Of a stretch of DNA of 51,005 nt, positions 30,873-43,672 are shown piece after piece; the stretch's first letter is position 1, and every line of letters starts with the position of its first letter. Location of the stretch: contig SDUX01000060.1 of NCBI GenBank assembly GCA_008729055.1, forward strand, positions 1 through 51,005, given 5' to 3'. The notes beneath the pieces are model-generated. The model ran no database searches and had not been told where the DNA came from. It saw only the letters and a program-made list of their open reading frames with translations. Both the position numbers and the translations under genes were made by a program. Source of the stretch: Pyropia haitanensis (taxonomy: Eukaryota > Rhodophyta > Bangiophyceae > Bangiales > Bangiaceae).

Positions 30873-31199
30873 CTAGCAAGGTGCAGCCATACCTCCAAAA
30901 TGATCATTCAAGGATGCAACGTATGACAGATGGGGGGGAGGGGCGGCCGCGGGAGGGGACGAGTCGAGCGTGGGTGGGGAAGCCGGGGAAGAAGAAGGGG
31001 CAACAACCGCCGGAGGGTGACAAGAATCCGCCGGGGAGGCGAATGCCGCCTCCCCATTGGCCCGAATCACTGTCAGAGCAGAATCCAATAAACCCATTCG
31101 TTCAACCAGCGCCGCGTCGACGGCGACGGCGACGACGACCGCGACAATCGCACGCGCCAGCGCCTCTCCGTCGCCCCCCGGCGCCACAACCGAAGCCAT
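30873..31199 (-). pseudogene. ORF1 5' fragment, unit 14
   Basis: Open 108-codon ORF, no change from unit 1. Confidence 0.88.
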
Positions 31200-31777
31200 A
31201 GCGCCAGAAAACAGCGGTAGGAGAGTGAGGGGGGTCCCCCCGCAGAGGAACCCCGCCACAAAAGCGCGAGAGGGAGCAACCGTCTCGGATGGTATGGCTC
31301 TCGGATGGCTCCGAGCCCCCGCGCGAGCCAAACTCGCAGCGTATGGCTCGCGGGATGGCTCCCGCCAGCCCAGCGACCAGATTATCCGTCACGAGTCGGC
31401 ACACGCTCATTCGTGCCCGGCGTTTCTTCCGCCGCGTTCATTTCTAACTTCATTGCCTGATTTGACGACAATGAGGCCCATTTCGGCCCGCTTAGCTCCC
31501 CTCACGTCGTTGACTAGGCCCCACCGACCCATCCGAGCGATCATGTGTATACGTGGCAAAGATCTCGGCGAATAATCGCGATGGCTGACGTTAATACACG
31601 TGCCCTTACTGTTCTCACACTCGAGCGCCGTAGACTGGCTTTAGCGAATGTGTTGTGCATTTTTTTTCTTTTTGTGGCCTGCTCTTGTGCCTCTTCACGG
31701 CTGCCCCTCTTTCACCCCCGCTTCTTCATGTGTCCCCATTTCTGTCGGTGGAGAAAACAACAAAAAAAAGGATAAAA

Positions 31778-31898
31778 GACGTACAGCACTGGGGGTTCGC
31801 CTGTGATCCCTCACCAGACTACTAACCCAGCTCGTGGACGCTTAACTTCGGAATTCGGAATGGGTTCCGGTGCACGTGTCTCAGATATGGCCGTACGT
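31778..31898 (-). rRNA. 5S ribosomal RNA, array unit 15
   Basis: Complete gene. T-rich stop at 31,762-31,777. Confidence 0.97.
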
Positions 31899-32238
31899 GA
31901 CACAAAATGCTCGCATGCTGCATACAACCCCACGTCCACCACCGGCCGACGACACAGTAGACGTCACCCGTACTGCCTTTCGGCATCTGGTCATAGCCAA
32001 AACTACCGTCGTAGGAGCAGCCCGCCGCGTCGGCCCCGCACGCACCCTCGCCTTGTGCATACAGCCGGGCAAAGGTCGAGCAGGGAAGCAGTGCCCAAAG
32101 CCGCCACCGCAAACCCGATGAGAAGACGTACGTGACAAGTGCCCCTGTTCACGTCCACACGGAAGGGTATTCGATGATGAGCACCACCGATCTGGATGAT
32201 AAATGGTACGCCGTACGTAATAGTAAAATAGGGCGCGT

Positions 32239-32565
32239 CTAGCAAGGTGCAGCCATACCTCCAAAATGATCATTCAAGGATGCAACGTATGACAGATGGG
32301 GGGGAGGGGCGGCCGCGGGAGGGGACGAGTCGAGCGTGGGTGGGGAAGCCGGGGAAGAAGAAGGGGCAACAACCGCCGGAGGGTGACAAGAATCCGCCGG
32401 GGAGGCGAATGCCGCCTCCCCATTGGCCCGAATCACTGTCAGAGCAGAATCCAATAAACCCATTCGTTCAACCAGCGCCGCGTCGACGGCGACGGCGACG
32501 ACGACCGCGACAATCGCACGCGCCAGCGCCTCTCCGTCGCCCCCCGGCGCCACAACCGAAGCCAT
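32239..32565 (-). pseudogene. ORF1 5' fragment, unit 15
   Basis: Open 108-codon ORF, no change from unit 1. Confidence 0.88.
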
Positions 32566-33143
32566 AGCGCCAGAAAACAGCGGTAGGAGAGTGAGGGGGG
32601 TCCCCCCGCAGAGGAACCCCGCCACAAAAGCGCGAGAGGGAGCAACCGTCTCGGATGGTATGGCTCTCGGATGGCTCCGAGCCCCCGCGCGAGCCAAACT
32701 CGCAGCGTATGGCTCGCGGGATGGCTCCCGCCAGCCCAGCGACCAGATTATCCGTCACGAGTCGGCACACGCTCATTCGTGCCCGGCGTTTCTTCCGCCG
32801 CGTTCATTTCTAACTTCATTGCCTGATTTGACGACAATGAGGCCCATTTCGGCCCGCTTAGCTCCCCTCACGTCGTTGACTAGGCCCCACCGACCCATCC
32901 GAGCGATCATGTGTATACGTGGCAAAGATCTCGGCGAATAATCGCGATGGCTGACGTTAATACACGTGCCCTTACTGTTCTCACACTCGAGCGCCGTAGA
33001 CTGGCTTTAGCGAATGTGTTGTGCATTTTTTTTCTTTTTGTGGCCTGCTCTTGTGCCTCTTCACGGCTGCCCCTCTTTCACCCCCGCTTCTTCATGTGTC
33101 CCCATTTCTGTCGGTGGAGAAAACAACAAAAAAAAGGATAAAA

Positions 33144-33264
33144 GACGTACAGCACTGGGGGTTCGCCTGTGATCCCTCACCAGACTACTAACCCAGCTCG
33201 TGGACGCTTAACTTCGGAATTCGGAATGGGTTCCGGTGCACGTGTCTCAGATATGGCCGTACGT
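33144..33264 (-). rRNA. 5S ribosomal RNA, array unit 16
   Basis: Complete gene. T-rich stop at 33,128-33,143. Confidence 0.97.
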
Positions 33265-33604
33265 GACACAAAATGCTCGCATGCTGCATACAACCCCACG
33301 TCCACCACCGGCCGACGACACAGTAGACGTCACCCGTACTGCCTTTCGGCATCTGGTCATAGCCAAAACTACCGTCGTAGGAGCAGCCCGCCGCGTCGGC
33401 CCCGCACGCACCCTCGCCTTGTGCATACAGCCGGGCAAAGGTCGAGCAGGGAAGCAGTGCCCAAAGCCGCCACCGCAAACCCGATGAGAAGACGTACGTG
33501 ACAAGTGCCCCTGTTCACGTCCACACGGAAGGGTATTCGATGATGAGCACCACCGATCTGGATGATAAATGGTACGCCGTACGTAATAGTAAAATAGGGC
33601 GCGT

Positions 33605-33931
33605 CTAGCAAGGTGCAGCCATACCTCCAAAATGATCATTCAAGGATGCAACGTATGACAGATGGGGGGGAGGGGCGGCCGCGGGAGGGGACGAGTCGAG
33701 CGTGGGTGGGGAAGCCGGGGAAGAAGAAGGGGCAACAACCGCCGGAGGGTGACAAGAATCCGCCGGGGAGGCGAATGCCGCCTCCCCATTGGCCCGAATC
33801 ACTGTCAGAGCAGAATCCAATAAACCCATTCGTTCAACCAGCGCCGCGTCGACGGCGACGGCGACGACGACCGCGACAATCGCACGCGCCAGCGCCTCTC
33901 CGTCGCCCCCCGGCGCCACAACCGAAGCCAT
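33605..33931 (-). pseudogene. ORF1 5' fragment, unit 16
   Basis: Open 108-codon ORF, no change from unit 1. Confidence 0.88.
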
Positions 33932-34509
33932 AGCGCCAGAAAACAGCGGTAGGAGAGTGAGGGGGGTCCCCCCGCAGAGGAACCCCGCCACAAAAGCGCG
34001 AGAGGGAGCAACCGTCTCGGATGGTATGGCTCTCGGATGGCTCCGAGCCCCCGCGCGAGCCAAACTCGCAGCGTATGGCTCGCGGGATGGCTCCCGCCAG
34101 CCCAGCGACCAGATTATCCGTCACGAGTCGGCACACGCTCATTCGTGCCCGGCGTTTCTTCCGCCGCGTTCATTTCTAACTTCATTGCCTGATTTGACGA
34201 CAATGAGGCCCATTTCGGCCCGCTTAGCTCCCCTCACGTCGTTGACTAGGCCCCACCGACCCATCCGAGCGATCATGTGTATACGTGGCAAAGATCTCGG
34301 CGAATAATCGCGATGGCTGACGTTAATACACGTGCCCTTACTGTTCTCACACTCGAGCGCCGTAGACTGGCTTTAGCGAATGTGTTGTGCATTTTTTTTC
34401 TTTTTGTGGCCTGCTCTTGTGCCTCTTCACGGCTGCCCCTCTTTCACCCCCGCTTCTTCATGTGTCCCCATTTCTGTCGGTGGAGAAAACAACAAAAAAA
34501 AGGATAAAA

Positions 34510-34630
34510 GACGTACAGCACTGGGGGTTCGCCTGTGATCCCTCACCAGACTACTAACCCAGCTCGTGGACGCTTAACTTCGGAATTCGGAATGGGTTCC
34601 GGTGCACGTGTCTCAGATATGGCCGTACGT
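34510..34630 (-). rRNA. 5S ribosomal RNA, array unit 17
   Basis: Complete gene. T-rich stop at 34,494-34,509. Confidence 0.97.
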
Positions 34631-34970
34631 GACACAAAATGCTCGCATGCTGCATACAACCCCACGTCCACCACCGGCCGACGACACAGTAGACGTCACC
34701 CGTACTGCCTTTCGGCATCTGGTCATAGCCAAAACTACCGTCGTAGGAGCAGCCCGCCGCGTCGGCCCCGCACGCACCCTCGCCTTGTGCATACAGCCGG
34801 GCAAAGGTCGAGCAGGGAAGCAGTGCCCAAAGCCGCCACCGCAAACCCGATGAGAAGACGTACGTGACAAGTGCCCCTGTTCACGTCCACACGGAAGGGT
34901 ATTCGATGATGAGCACCACCGATCTGGATGATAAATGGTACGCCGTACGTAATAGTAAAATAGGGCGCGT

Positions 34971-35297
34971 CTAGCAAGGTGCAGCCATACCTCCAAAATG
35001 ATCATTCAAGGATGCAACGTATGACAGATGGGGGGGAGGGGCGGCCGCGGGAGGGGACGAGTCGAGCGTGGGTGGGGAAGCCGGGGAAGAAGAAGGGGCA
35101 ACAACCGCCGGAGGGTGACAAGAATCCGCCGGGGAGGCGAATGCCGCCTCCCCATTGGCCCGAATCACTGTCAGAGCAGAATCCAATAAACCCATTCGTT
35201 CAACCAGCGCCGCGTCGACGGCGACGGCGACGACGACCGCGACAATCGCACGCGCCAGCGCCTCTCCGTCGCCCCCCGGCGCCACAACCGAAGCCAT
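34971..35297 (-). pseudogene. ORF1 5' fragment, unit 17
   Basis: Open 108-codon ORF, no change from unit 1. Confidence 0.88.
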
Positions 35298-35875
35298 AGC
35301 GCCAGAAAACAGCGGTAGGAGAGTGAGGGGGGTCCCCCCGCAGAGGAACCCCGCCACAAAAGCGCGAGAGGGAGCAACCGTCTCGGATGGTATGGCTCTC
35401 GGATGGCTCCGAGCCCCCGCGCGAGCCAAACTCGCAGCGTATGGCTCGCGGGATGGCTCCCGCCAGCCCAGCGACCAGATTATCCGTCACGAGTCGGCAC
35501 ACGCTCATTCGTGCCCGGCGTTTCTTCCGCCGCGTTCATTTCTAACTTCATTGCCTGATTTGACGACAATGAGGCCCATTTCGGCCCGCTTAGCTCCCCT
35601 CACGTCGTTGACTAGGCCCCACCGACCCATCCGAGCGATCATGTGTATACGTGGCAAAGATCTCGGCGAATAATCGCGATGGCTGACGTTAATACACGTG
35701 CCCTTACTGTTCTCACACTCGAGCGCCGTAGACTGGCTTTAGCGAATGTGTTGTGCATTTTTTTTCTTTTTGTGGCCTGCTCTTGTGCCTCTTCACGGCT
35801 GCCCCTCTTTCACCCCCGCTTCTTCATGTGTCCCCATTTCTGTCGGTGGAGAAAACAACAAAAAAAAGGATAAAA

Positions 35876-35996
35876 GACGTACAGCACTGGGGGTTCGCCT
35901 GTGATCCCTCACCAGACTACTAACCCAGCTCGTGGACGCTTAACTTCGGAATTCGGAATGGGTTCCGGTGCACGTGTCTCAGATATGGCCGTACGT
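35876..35996 (-). rRNA. 5S ribosomal RNA, array unit 18
   Basis: Complete gene. T-rich stop at 35,860-35,875. Confidence 0.97.
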
Positions 35997-36336
35997 GACA
36001 CAAAATGCTCGCATGCTGCATACAACCCCACGTCCACCACCGGCCGACGACACAGTAGACGTCACCCGTACTGCCTTTCGGCATCTGGTCATAGCCAAAA
36101 CTACCGTCGTAGGAGCAGCCCGCCGCGTCGGCCCCGCACGCACCCTCGCCTTGTGCATACAGCCGGGCAAAGGTCGAGCAGGGAAGCAGTGCCCAAAGCC
36201 GCCACCGCAAACCCGATGAGAAGACGTACGTGACAAGTGCCCCTGTTCACGTCCACACGGAAGGGTATTCGATGATGAGCACCACCGATCTGGATGATAA
36301 ATGGTACGCCGTACGTAATAGTAAAATAGGGCGCGT

Positions 36337-36663
36337 CTAGCAAGGTGCAGCCATACCTCCAAAATGATCATTCAAGGATGCAACGTATGACAGATGGGGG
36401 GGAGGGGCGGCCGCGGGAGGGGACGAGTCGAGCGTGGGTGGGGAAGCCGGGGAAGAAGAAGGGGCAACAACCGCCGGAGGGTGACAAGAATCCGCCGGGG
36501 AGGCGAATGCCGCCTCCCCATTGGCCCGAATCACTGTCAGAGCAGAATCCAATAAACCCATTCGTTCAACCAGCGCCGCGTCGACGGCGACGGCGACGAC
36601 GACCGCGACAATCGCACGCGCCAGCGCCTCTCCGTCGCCCCCCGGCGCCACAACCGAAGCCAT
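36337..36663 (-). pseudogene. ORF1 5' fragment, unit 18
   Basis: Open 108-codon ORF, no change from unit 1. Confidence 0.88.
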
Positions 36664-37241
36664 AGCGCCAGAAAACAGCGGTAGGAGAGTGAGGGGGGTC
36701 CCCCCGCAGAGGAACCCCGCCACAAAAGCGCGAGAGGGAGCAACCGTCTCGGATGGTATGGCTCTCGGATGGCTCCGAGCCCCCGCGCGAGCCAAACTCG
36801 CAGCGTATGGCTCGCGGGATGGCTCCCGCCAGCCCAGCGACCAGATTATCCGTCACGAGTCGGCACACGCTCATTCGTGCCCGGCGTTTCTTCCGCCGCG
36901 TTCATTTCTAACTTCATTGCCTGATTTGACGACAATGAGGCCCATTTCGGCCCGCTTAGCTCCCCTCACGTCGTTGACTAGGCCCCACCGACCCATCCGA
37001 GCGATCATGTGTATACGTGGCAAAGATCTCGGCGAATAATCGCGATGGCTGACGTTAATACACGTGCCCTTACTGTTCTCACACTCGAGCGCCGTAGACT
37101 GGCTTTAGCGAATGTGTTGTGCATTTTTTTTCTTTTTGTGGCCTGCTCTTGTGCCTCTTCACGGCTGCCCCTCTTTCACCCCCGCTTCTTCATGTGTCCC
37201 CATTTCTGTCGGTGGAGAAAACAACAAAAAAAAGGATAAAA

Positions 37242-37362
37242 GACGTACAGCACTGGGGGTTCGCCTGTGATCCCTCACCAGACTACTAACCCAGCTCGTG
37301 GACGCTTAACTTCGGAATTCGGAATGGGTTCCGGTGCACGTGTCTCAGATATGGCCGTACGT
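37242..37362 (-). rRNA. 5S ribosomal RNA, array unit 19
   Basis: Last complete gene of the block. T-rich stop at 37,226-37,241. Confidence 0.97.
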
Positions 37363-37702
37363 GACACAAAATGCTCGCATGCTGCATACAACCCCACGTC
37401 CACCACCGGCCGACGACACAGTAGACGTCACCCGTACTGCCTTTCGGCATCTGGTCATAGCCAAAACTACCGTCGTAGGAGCAGCCCGCCGCGTCGGCCC
37501 CGCACGCACCCTCGCCTTGTGCATACAGCCGGGCAAAGGTCGAGCAGGGAAGCAGTGCCCAAAGCCGCCACCGCAAACCCGATGAGAAGACGTACGTGAC
37601 AAGTGCCCCTGTTCACGTCCACACGGAAGGGTATTCGATGATGAGCACCACCGATCTGGATGATAAATGGTACGCCGTACGTAATAGTAAAATAGGGCGC
37701 GT

Positions 37703-38029
37703 CTAGCAAGGTGCAGCCATACCTCCAAAATGATCATTCAAGGATGCAACGTATGACAGATGGGGGGGAGGGGCGGCCGCGGGAGGGGACGAGTCGAGCG
37801 TGGGTGGGGAAGCCGGGGAAGAAGAAGGGGCAACAACCGCCGGAGGGTGACAAGAATCCGCCGGGGAGGCGAATGCCGCCTCCCCATTGGCCCGAATCAC
37901 TGTCAGAGCAGAATCCAATAAACCCATTCGTTCAACCAGCGCCGCGTCGACGGCGACGGCGACGACGACCGCGACAATCGCACGCGCCAGCGCCTCTCCG
38001 TCGCCCCCCGGCGCCACAACCGAAGCCAT
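37703..38029 (-). pseudogene. ORF1 5' fragment, unit 19
   Basis: Open 108-codon ORF, no change from unit 1. It is followed on the plus strand by spacer A (38,030-38,607) and the truncated 5S at the 3' end of copy 2. Confidence 0.88.
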
Positions 38030-38607
38030 AGCGCCAGAAAACAGCGGTAGGAGAGTGAGGGGGGTCCCCCCGCAGAGGAACCCCGCCACAAAAGCGCGAG
38101 AGGGAGCAACCGTCTCGGATGGTATGGCTCTCGGATGGCTCCGAGCCCCCGCGCGAGCCAAACTCGCAGCGTATGGCTCGCGGGATGGCTCCCGCCAGCC
38201 CAGCGACCAGATTATCCGTCACGAGTCGGCACACGCTCATTCGTGCCCGGCGTTTCTTCCGCCGCGTTCATTTCTAACTTCATTGCCTGATTTGACGACA
38301 ATGAGGCCCATTTCGGCCCGCTTAGCTCCCCTCACGTCGTTGACTAGGCCCCACCGACCCATCCGAGCGATCATGTGTATACGTGGCAAAGATCTCGGCG
38401 AATAATCGCGATGGCTGACGTTAATACACGTGCCCTTACTGTTCTCACACTCGAGCGCCGTAGACTGGCTTTAGCGAATGTGTTGTGCATTTTTTTTCTT
38501 TTTGTGGCCTGCTCTTGTGCCTCTTCACGGCTGCCCCTCTTTCACCCCCGCTTCTTCATGTGTCCCCATTTCTGTCGGTGGAGAAAACAACAAAAAAAAG
38601 GATAAAA

Positions 38608-38712
38608 GACGTACAGCACTGGGGGTTCGCCTGTGATCCCTCACCAGACTACTAACCCAGCTCGTGGACGCTTAACTTCGGAATTCGGAATGGGTTCCGG
38701 TGCACGTGTCTC
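38608..38712 (-). pseudogene. 5S rRNA gene lacking its first 16 bases, at the 3' end of copy 2
   Basis: These 105 bases equal 5S bases 17-121. The break with copy 2 falls at the same base as in the copy at 1,115-1,219. Terminator and spacer A below it are those of an ordinary unit, so this was a normal array member before the insertion. Confidence 0.95.
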
Positions 38713-38776
38713 CGTTTTACTCTCTGCTAGGAACGGATTCCTCAGACCACCCCAGGGGGGCTACTACCCCCTACCG
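38713..38776 (-). other. 3' UTR of copy 2
   Basis: 64 bases from the ORF2 stop to 5S base 17. Both hairpins of copy 1 are kept; the two-base length difference lies in C/G runs. Confidence 0.6.
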
Positions 38777-39730
38777 CTAATTCTCGCAACAAGTTGTGGC
38801 CGCTCGCGGGGCCGTGGTAGCCATGTCGCCCGACTCCGCGGTGGGCGTGCTGTTGCGCACGCCGGTCAAGGCCGCCCGAGCGTTGGCACGCCACAGCGCG
38901 ACGCTCACGCGTCGCAGCAGCGTCGCATGCGCCGGGCCGCCCGTCGGCCCCCCCAGCGCCGCCGCCAGGAACTCTGCCGTCGCCGGCCCCACCCGACCAT
39001 ACGCCTCCCACACGAGGGGCGTGAAGGTGGATGGCGGGTCGGCGGGGGAAGATGAGCGCCGTACTTGGCCGCCTTCATCCCCTCCCGCCAGGCGGCGGCG
39101 GCAGCCTGTCGAGGGTGGCGACCACCCTCGACAGCACCACCTCCCGCAGGGGGGACACAACGGAAACGTCCCCCCACACGCGCACGCCCGACCCCGCGCG
39201 CGTTGCGCACAGGTCCGGGCGGAGGGAGCCCTGGCGCTCCTCGCCCAGCCGGAGCTCCAGCTCGACGGCCGCCCACCGTCCGGACGCGCGCAGCGCGTCG
39301 GCAACGAGGTGAGAGATGGCGTGATGGCGCCGCGTCCGGTCGCCACTTGCTCGGAACATTCTCCGAGAAAGTGGGCGCCGTCGGCGCGCACCACTGCGCC
39401 GCAGCGACAGCGCAGAGGGCGAGCCGACGGCCGCGCCGCAACGCCCAACCACATCCGCACGGCCGCCCGCATCTCATCCCCGCCGATGCGGGTGCCAGCC
39501 CGGCCGCTGGTGGGGAGGGCGCCCAGAAACAGACCCGCGCCGCCCCCCTCACATGCCGCCATGCGCGCCCGCCCGGCGAGGGAAGCCCGCCGCCACAGCC
39601 GCGTCTGCGCCGCCAGCGCGGCAGGCCGCGCCAGGTCTCGCTGCGCCGTCGGCGCGTTACCTCTCAGCCACCGCTGCCAGGCCGCCGTGGCCGCCGCTCT
39701 GTCATCTCCCATGGGCCAGTGTAGGCCAGG
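38777..39730 (-). other. CCHC knuckle and restriction-like endonuclease of copy 2 ORF2
   Basis: The knuckle RCRCGA...HFLGEC (about 39,356-39,412) is intact and in one frame with the upstream helical block GLFLGALPTSGRAGTR. After a one-base loss near 39,335, the next frame carries HHAISHLV, ELELRLGEE, the RPDL site (39,213-39,218) and the Asp of GDVSVVSP (39,168-39,170). A further loss near 39,118 precedes K-A-A-K-Y (39,061-39,066). All catalytic residues expected of an R2-type PD-(D/E)XK nuclease are encoded, though spread over three frames. Confidence 0.83.
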
Positions 39731-40695
39731 GGCCGTGGTGTCGATGGGAACCACAGGAGGTGAGGCGGAGACTGGCGGGCAGCCCGGCGGGGCGACACCG
39801 GCGGCCGGCGCCGCGCTTGGGGCGCGGCGGGGTACCCGAGGGGTATCGGCGCCGGGGGGCCGCGGCTGGACGGCGGCTCGGCCGCAATCAAACGGCGGCC
39901 GGACGGCGAGCGCGGCCGCCCCGGCCGCGTGGACCACCCCGGCGACCCAGTGTTGGGTGCCGTCCAGACCGGCGGCGAGGGCGTCGCCGGCCGGCAGGGG
40001 CTGGCCGCGGCCGCGGCGGCGGGCCCTCTGACGCCGTCGTCGTTGGTCGTGGCGGCCTCCGTCGGAGAGGCGAGCGGCAGCTGCAGCCGCACGGCATCCG
40101 CCCACCCCATGGTGGCGATGAGCGGCGCAGCGCCGGCGCCCTCCCAGGCAGCGGCCGGCGATGCGGCCGCACCGCCGCCGCTACCGTGGCCGACTCTGCC
40201 GCTCGGCCACGCCATCGAGGCGGCTGGCACGGGCGCCTCGCAAGTCGGGTGTGGGGCGCCCGACAGCCGCCACCTCCCGGCGTCCCAGCGCCAGGGGTGA
40301 GCCAGCGGACGGTGGCCGCAGCAGGAGGGCCGCCAGAAGGGTGCGGACTGCCCCCTCCCAGCAGTCCACCTGCGCAACCACCGCCCCTGCCCGGCGCCCC
40401 GCAACACGCCCCGCCGCGGCCTGCCGCCCTGCGCCGGCCAGCACCGCCCGAACCGGCGCGTCAGCCGCGCTGCGGCCGGCAGCCCTACGGCTGCCCGACG
40501 CCGCCAACACCCCACCGCGGACGCCACGCCCAACCGCGCTCGGCGCCGACGGCGTGCCGGCGCCGCCGCCGCCAACGCCGCGCCGCCGTCGTCCGCCGCC
40601 GCCTCAGCCAGCAGCACAGCAGACGCAGCGCCGCCACCCCGAGCCAACGTGTTGCCGCTGCCCAAAAAGGCGGCCGTGTCGCCAGCCGCGGAGGG

Positions 40696-42182
40696 GCGTG
40701 GCGCGGGAGCAGGCAGGACGACAGCGGGGGCGCAGGCAAGCGGCTGCGCTCAACCCCGCCATGTAGCCCCCGTCCACGCCCGCCACCACCTCCCGCCGCG
40801 CCCACCCAGCCCGCCGCCTCCGGCGCGGCCGGCGCGCCGCCGTCCGCCCCCCCCAGCACCCACGTCCTCCCGTCGCCACCGCCGCGCCCCGCCGACGCCG
40901 GGCCCGTCCGCAGTCGTCGCCGCCGCCGCGTCGCCGCCCCTCGCCAGCCCTGCCGCCCGGCGCCGGCCGCCTCACCGCCGCCGTCCACACCGCCGCCGAC
41001 GCCGTGTCGTCGGCAGCCTCCGCCAGCGCCCCGCCGCAGCCCGGCGTCGCCGCCATGCCGGCGGCTGGGGCAGTGGCGGGGGTAGGCGGGGCGGAGGCGG
41101 GGCGCCGACGGAGGGGGATCGCCCCCCTCCATCACGTTGGACCCCGCCGCCCTCGCCACTGCCCCGGCCCACTCCAGACTCCCCCGCCGTCGTCGTCGCG
41201 GCCGGCGCGTCGAGCGCGCAGCGGTCCCCCTCCCCGGTGGCCCGCGCCCGCCCGTCGCCGCCCCCGCCCCCGCGCCGACGCCAAGCCCATCGGCCGCCGC
41301 CGCGGTCGTCACGTCGCCGCCGCCGTCCGCCGTCGCGGCGCCGTCCGCGGCCGCCGACGCGAACGCCAGCACCCCCGCCGGCACGGGGCCGCCGCAGTCG
41401 ACTGCCCCCCCCGCATCGGCGGCGTGGCCGGCCTCCGCTGCCGTGCCGCCCTCGTAGGGCGCCGCCGCCGCGCCGTCCGCTGCGCCGCTGTGGCGCCCCC
41501 GCGCGCGGCCGCCGGCCGCGACCGTGGAGTCGGCGGGGGGCGGCAGCCGCCTGCACCCGCCAACCCGCCGGGCCGGCCCACCGGCCGCGGTGGCGCTTGC
41601 TGTGCCGGTCGCGGCGGCCGCCGCCGGCGGGTCCACCAGCCGCGGGGGCGGCGGCGTGCCACGCGCCCCACCGCCAACGCCACCGCTCGGCCCCCCACCC
41701 AACAAAAAGGCGGGTATCGCCGCCGTACGGGCGGCGCTCCCGCCGCCTGCGCGCCGGCGCCGTGGCCGCGACAGCAGCCGCGGCGCGAACACGGCAGACG
41801 CCGCCGGCGGCGCGGTGGACCGTACCGCCCCCGCGCCCGTGGCCGTGGGCGGGGGCGAGGCAATCAACGCACCCTGCCGCCGGCGGGCGGCGGGGCGGCG
41901 GGCGAACGATGGCGAAATCGCCGCCGCCACCATCGGCGGCGGCGGTGGCGGAACGAATCCGGCCGGGGGCACCTGCGGCGAATTCGCCATCGCCGGCAGC
42001 GGCGGCGAAAAATCTGCCCCCGCCGACGGCGGCGGCGGCGAATCCGCCACCACAGCCGCGGGGCCGCCAGGGGGGAATCGCCCCCCCCGCCGGGCACCAG
42101 TCCGGCGACCCCGCGGCCGCCACGACCAGCACCCCCCCCCCTCGCCGGGGCGGCCGTGGCACTAGGCCGCCCGCTGGGGGGG
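40696..42182 (-). repeat. First half of the 1.5-kb linker duplication (copy 2)
   Basis: It aligns with 42,183-43,672 at an offset of about 1,490, and corresponds to 3,205-4,696 of copy 1. In the presumed coding frame it is open for about 520 codons (42,053-40,485). Confidence 0.72.
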
Positions 42183-43672
42183 GCGTGGCGCGGGGGCTGG
42201 CCGGTCGGCAGCGGGGGCGCCGCGGGAGGGGTATCGGCCCCCCCATCAGACACGCCCTGCCGCACCCGCCACCGCCAACTCCACGCCAGCCCCACCAACC
42301 CCTTCCGCCATCACCGGCGCGGCCGGCGCGCAGCCATCCGACCCCTCCGGCGCCACACGTCCCCCGTCGCCGCCGCCGCGCTGCCGCCGACGCCGGGCCC
42401 GTCCGCCGTCGTCGCCGCCACCGCGTCGCCGCCCCTCGCCAGCCTTGCCGCGCCGGCGCCGCCCGTCGTCCCCCCCGCCGTCCGCGCCGCCGCCGGTGCC
42501 ACGTCTGCGCAGCTTCCGCCAGCGCCCCGACGCAGCCCGGCGTCGCCCCCATGCCGGCGGCCGGGGCAGCGGCAGGAGTCGGCCGGGCGGAGGCGTGGGG
42601 GCCGACGGAGGGGATCGCCCCCCTCCATCCCGTGGGACCGTGCCGCCCCCGCCACTGCCCCAGCCCCCGCCAGGCTCCCCCGCCGTCGCCGTCGCGGCCG
42701 GCGCGGCCAGCGCGCGGTGGTCCACCCTCCCTGGCGCCCCGCGCCCACCCGTCGCCGCGACCACCCCCGCGCCGACGCCTAACCCAGCCGCCGCCGCCAC
42801 GGTCGCCAGGTCGCCGCCGCCCTCCACCGTCGCGTCGCCGACGCCCGCTGCCGTCCCGGCGCCGTCCGCGGACGCCGACGCCACCGGCAGTACCACCACC
42901 GACACCGCGGCCGCGCGGTCCGCTGCCGCCACCGCACCGCCCGCGCAGCCAGCCGCTACGGCCGTGCCGCTCTTGCCGCCGGGCCTCGCCGCCGCGCCGT
43001 CCGCCGCGCCACCGTCCGCCGCCGCTCGCGGCAGCCGGCCTTGGCCGGGCGACGACAGGGGGAGGTGGCCCGTCGCCCGCCCCGACTCCCCCGGCCAGCG
43101 GACCGGCCGCAAGTGTGGCCGCCAGCGGCGCCGCGCCGGCGCCATCGTGGCAACCGCGGGAGGCGCCGGTGGCGGCCCCCACAGCCGGCGGGTCCACCGA
43201 CCGCGGGGGTGGCAGCGCGCCATACGCCCCGCCGCCACCGCCCCCGCCTGGCCACCCCAACGACAAAAAAGTGGGGGTTGCTGCCGAGCGGGCGGTGCCC
43301 CTGTCCGCCGCGCGCCGGCGCCGTGGCCGCAGCCAAAGCCGCGGCGCGGGCTGGCCAGACGGTGCCGGCGGCGAGGTCGGCCAGATCGCCGCCGCCCCCG
43401 TGGCCGGGAGAAGGGACGAAGCCAAACCGCACCACGCCGCACGTGTGCAGCGTGCCGCCGGGCGGACGACGGCGAATTCGCCGCGGCCGCCGGCGGCGGC
43501 GGCGGCGGCGAGACAAAACGGCCGGCGGCGGCGGCGAAACAAAACCGGCCGGCGGCGGCGGCGGTGAATTTACCACCGCCGGCGGCGGCGGCGGCGGCGA
43601 ATCTGCCACCGCCGACGGCGGCGGCGGCGACTTCGTAACCGCCGGCGGCGGGTCGCCGCCAACCCTGCCCCC
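42183..43672 (-). repeat. Second half of the 1.5-kb linker duplication (copy 2)
   Basis: It is the partner of 40,696-42,182. The GGC-rich tail (about 43,490-43,650) differs in repeat number and register from copy 1. Confidence 0.72.

Larger units (their letters stand above)
12111..38712 (-). repeat. Tandem 5S rDNA array, 1,366-bp unit, 19 complete genes
   Basis: The period is 1,366 bp throughout except for one 1,365-bp unit (deletion of a T at about 23,953). Unit content in gene sense: 5S 121 bp, spacer A ~578 bp, ORF1 fragment ~267 bp, spacer B ~400 bp. Translations of all frames are the same in every unit apart from the one with the deletion, which also has A to C at 24,571. Such uniformity indicates strong concerted evolution, although repeat collapse or copying during assembly could contribute. 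Both ends of the block are retrotransposon copies. Confidence 0.97.

Noticed and set aside
12655..38712. CRISPR array or satellite DNA.
   Set aside because: The period is 1,366 bp with a 5S gene in each unit, and there are no short repeat-spacer patterns.
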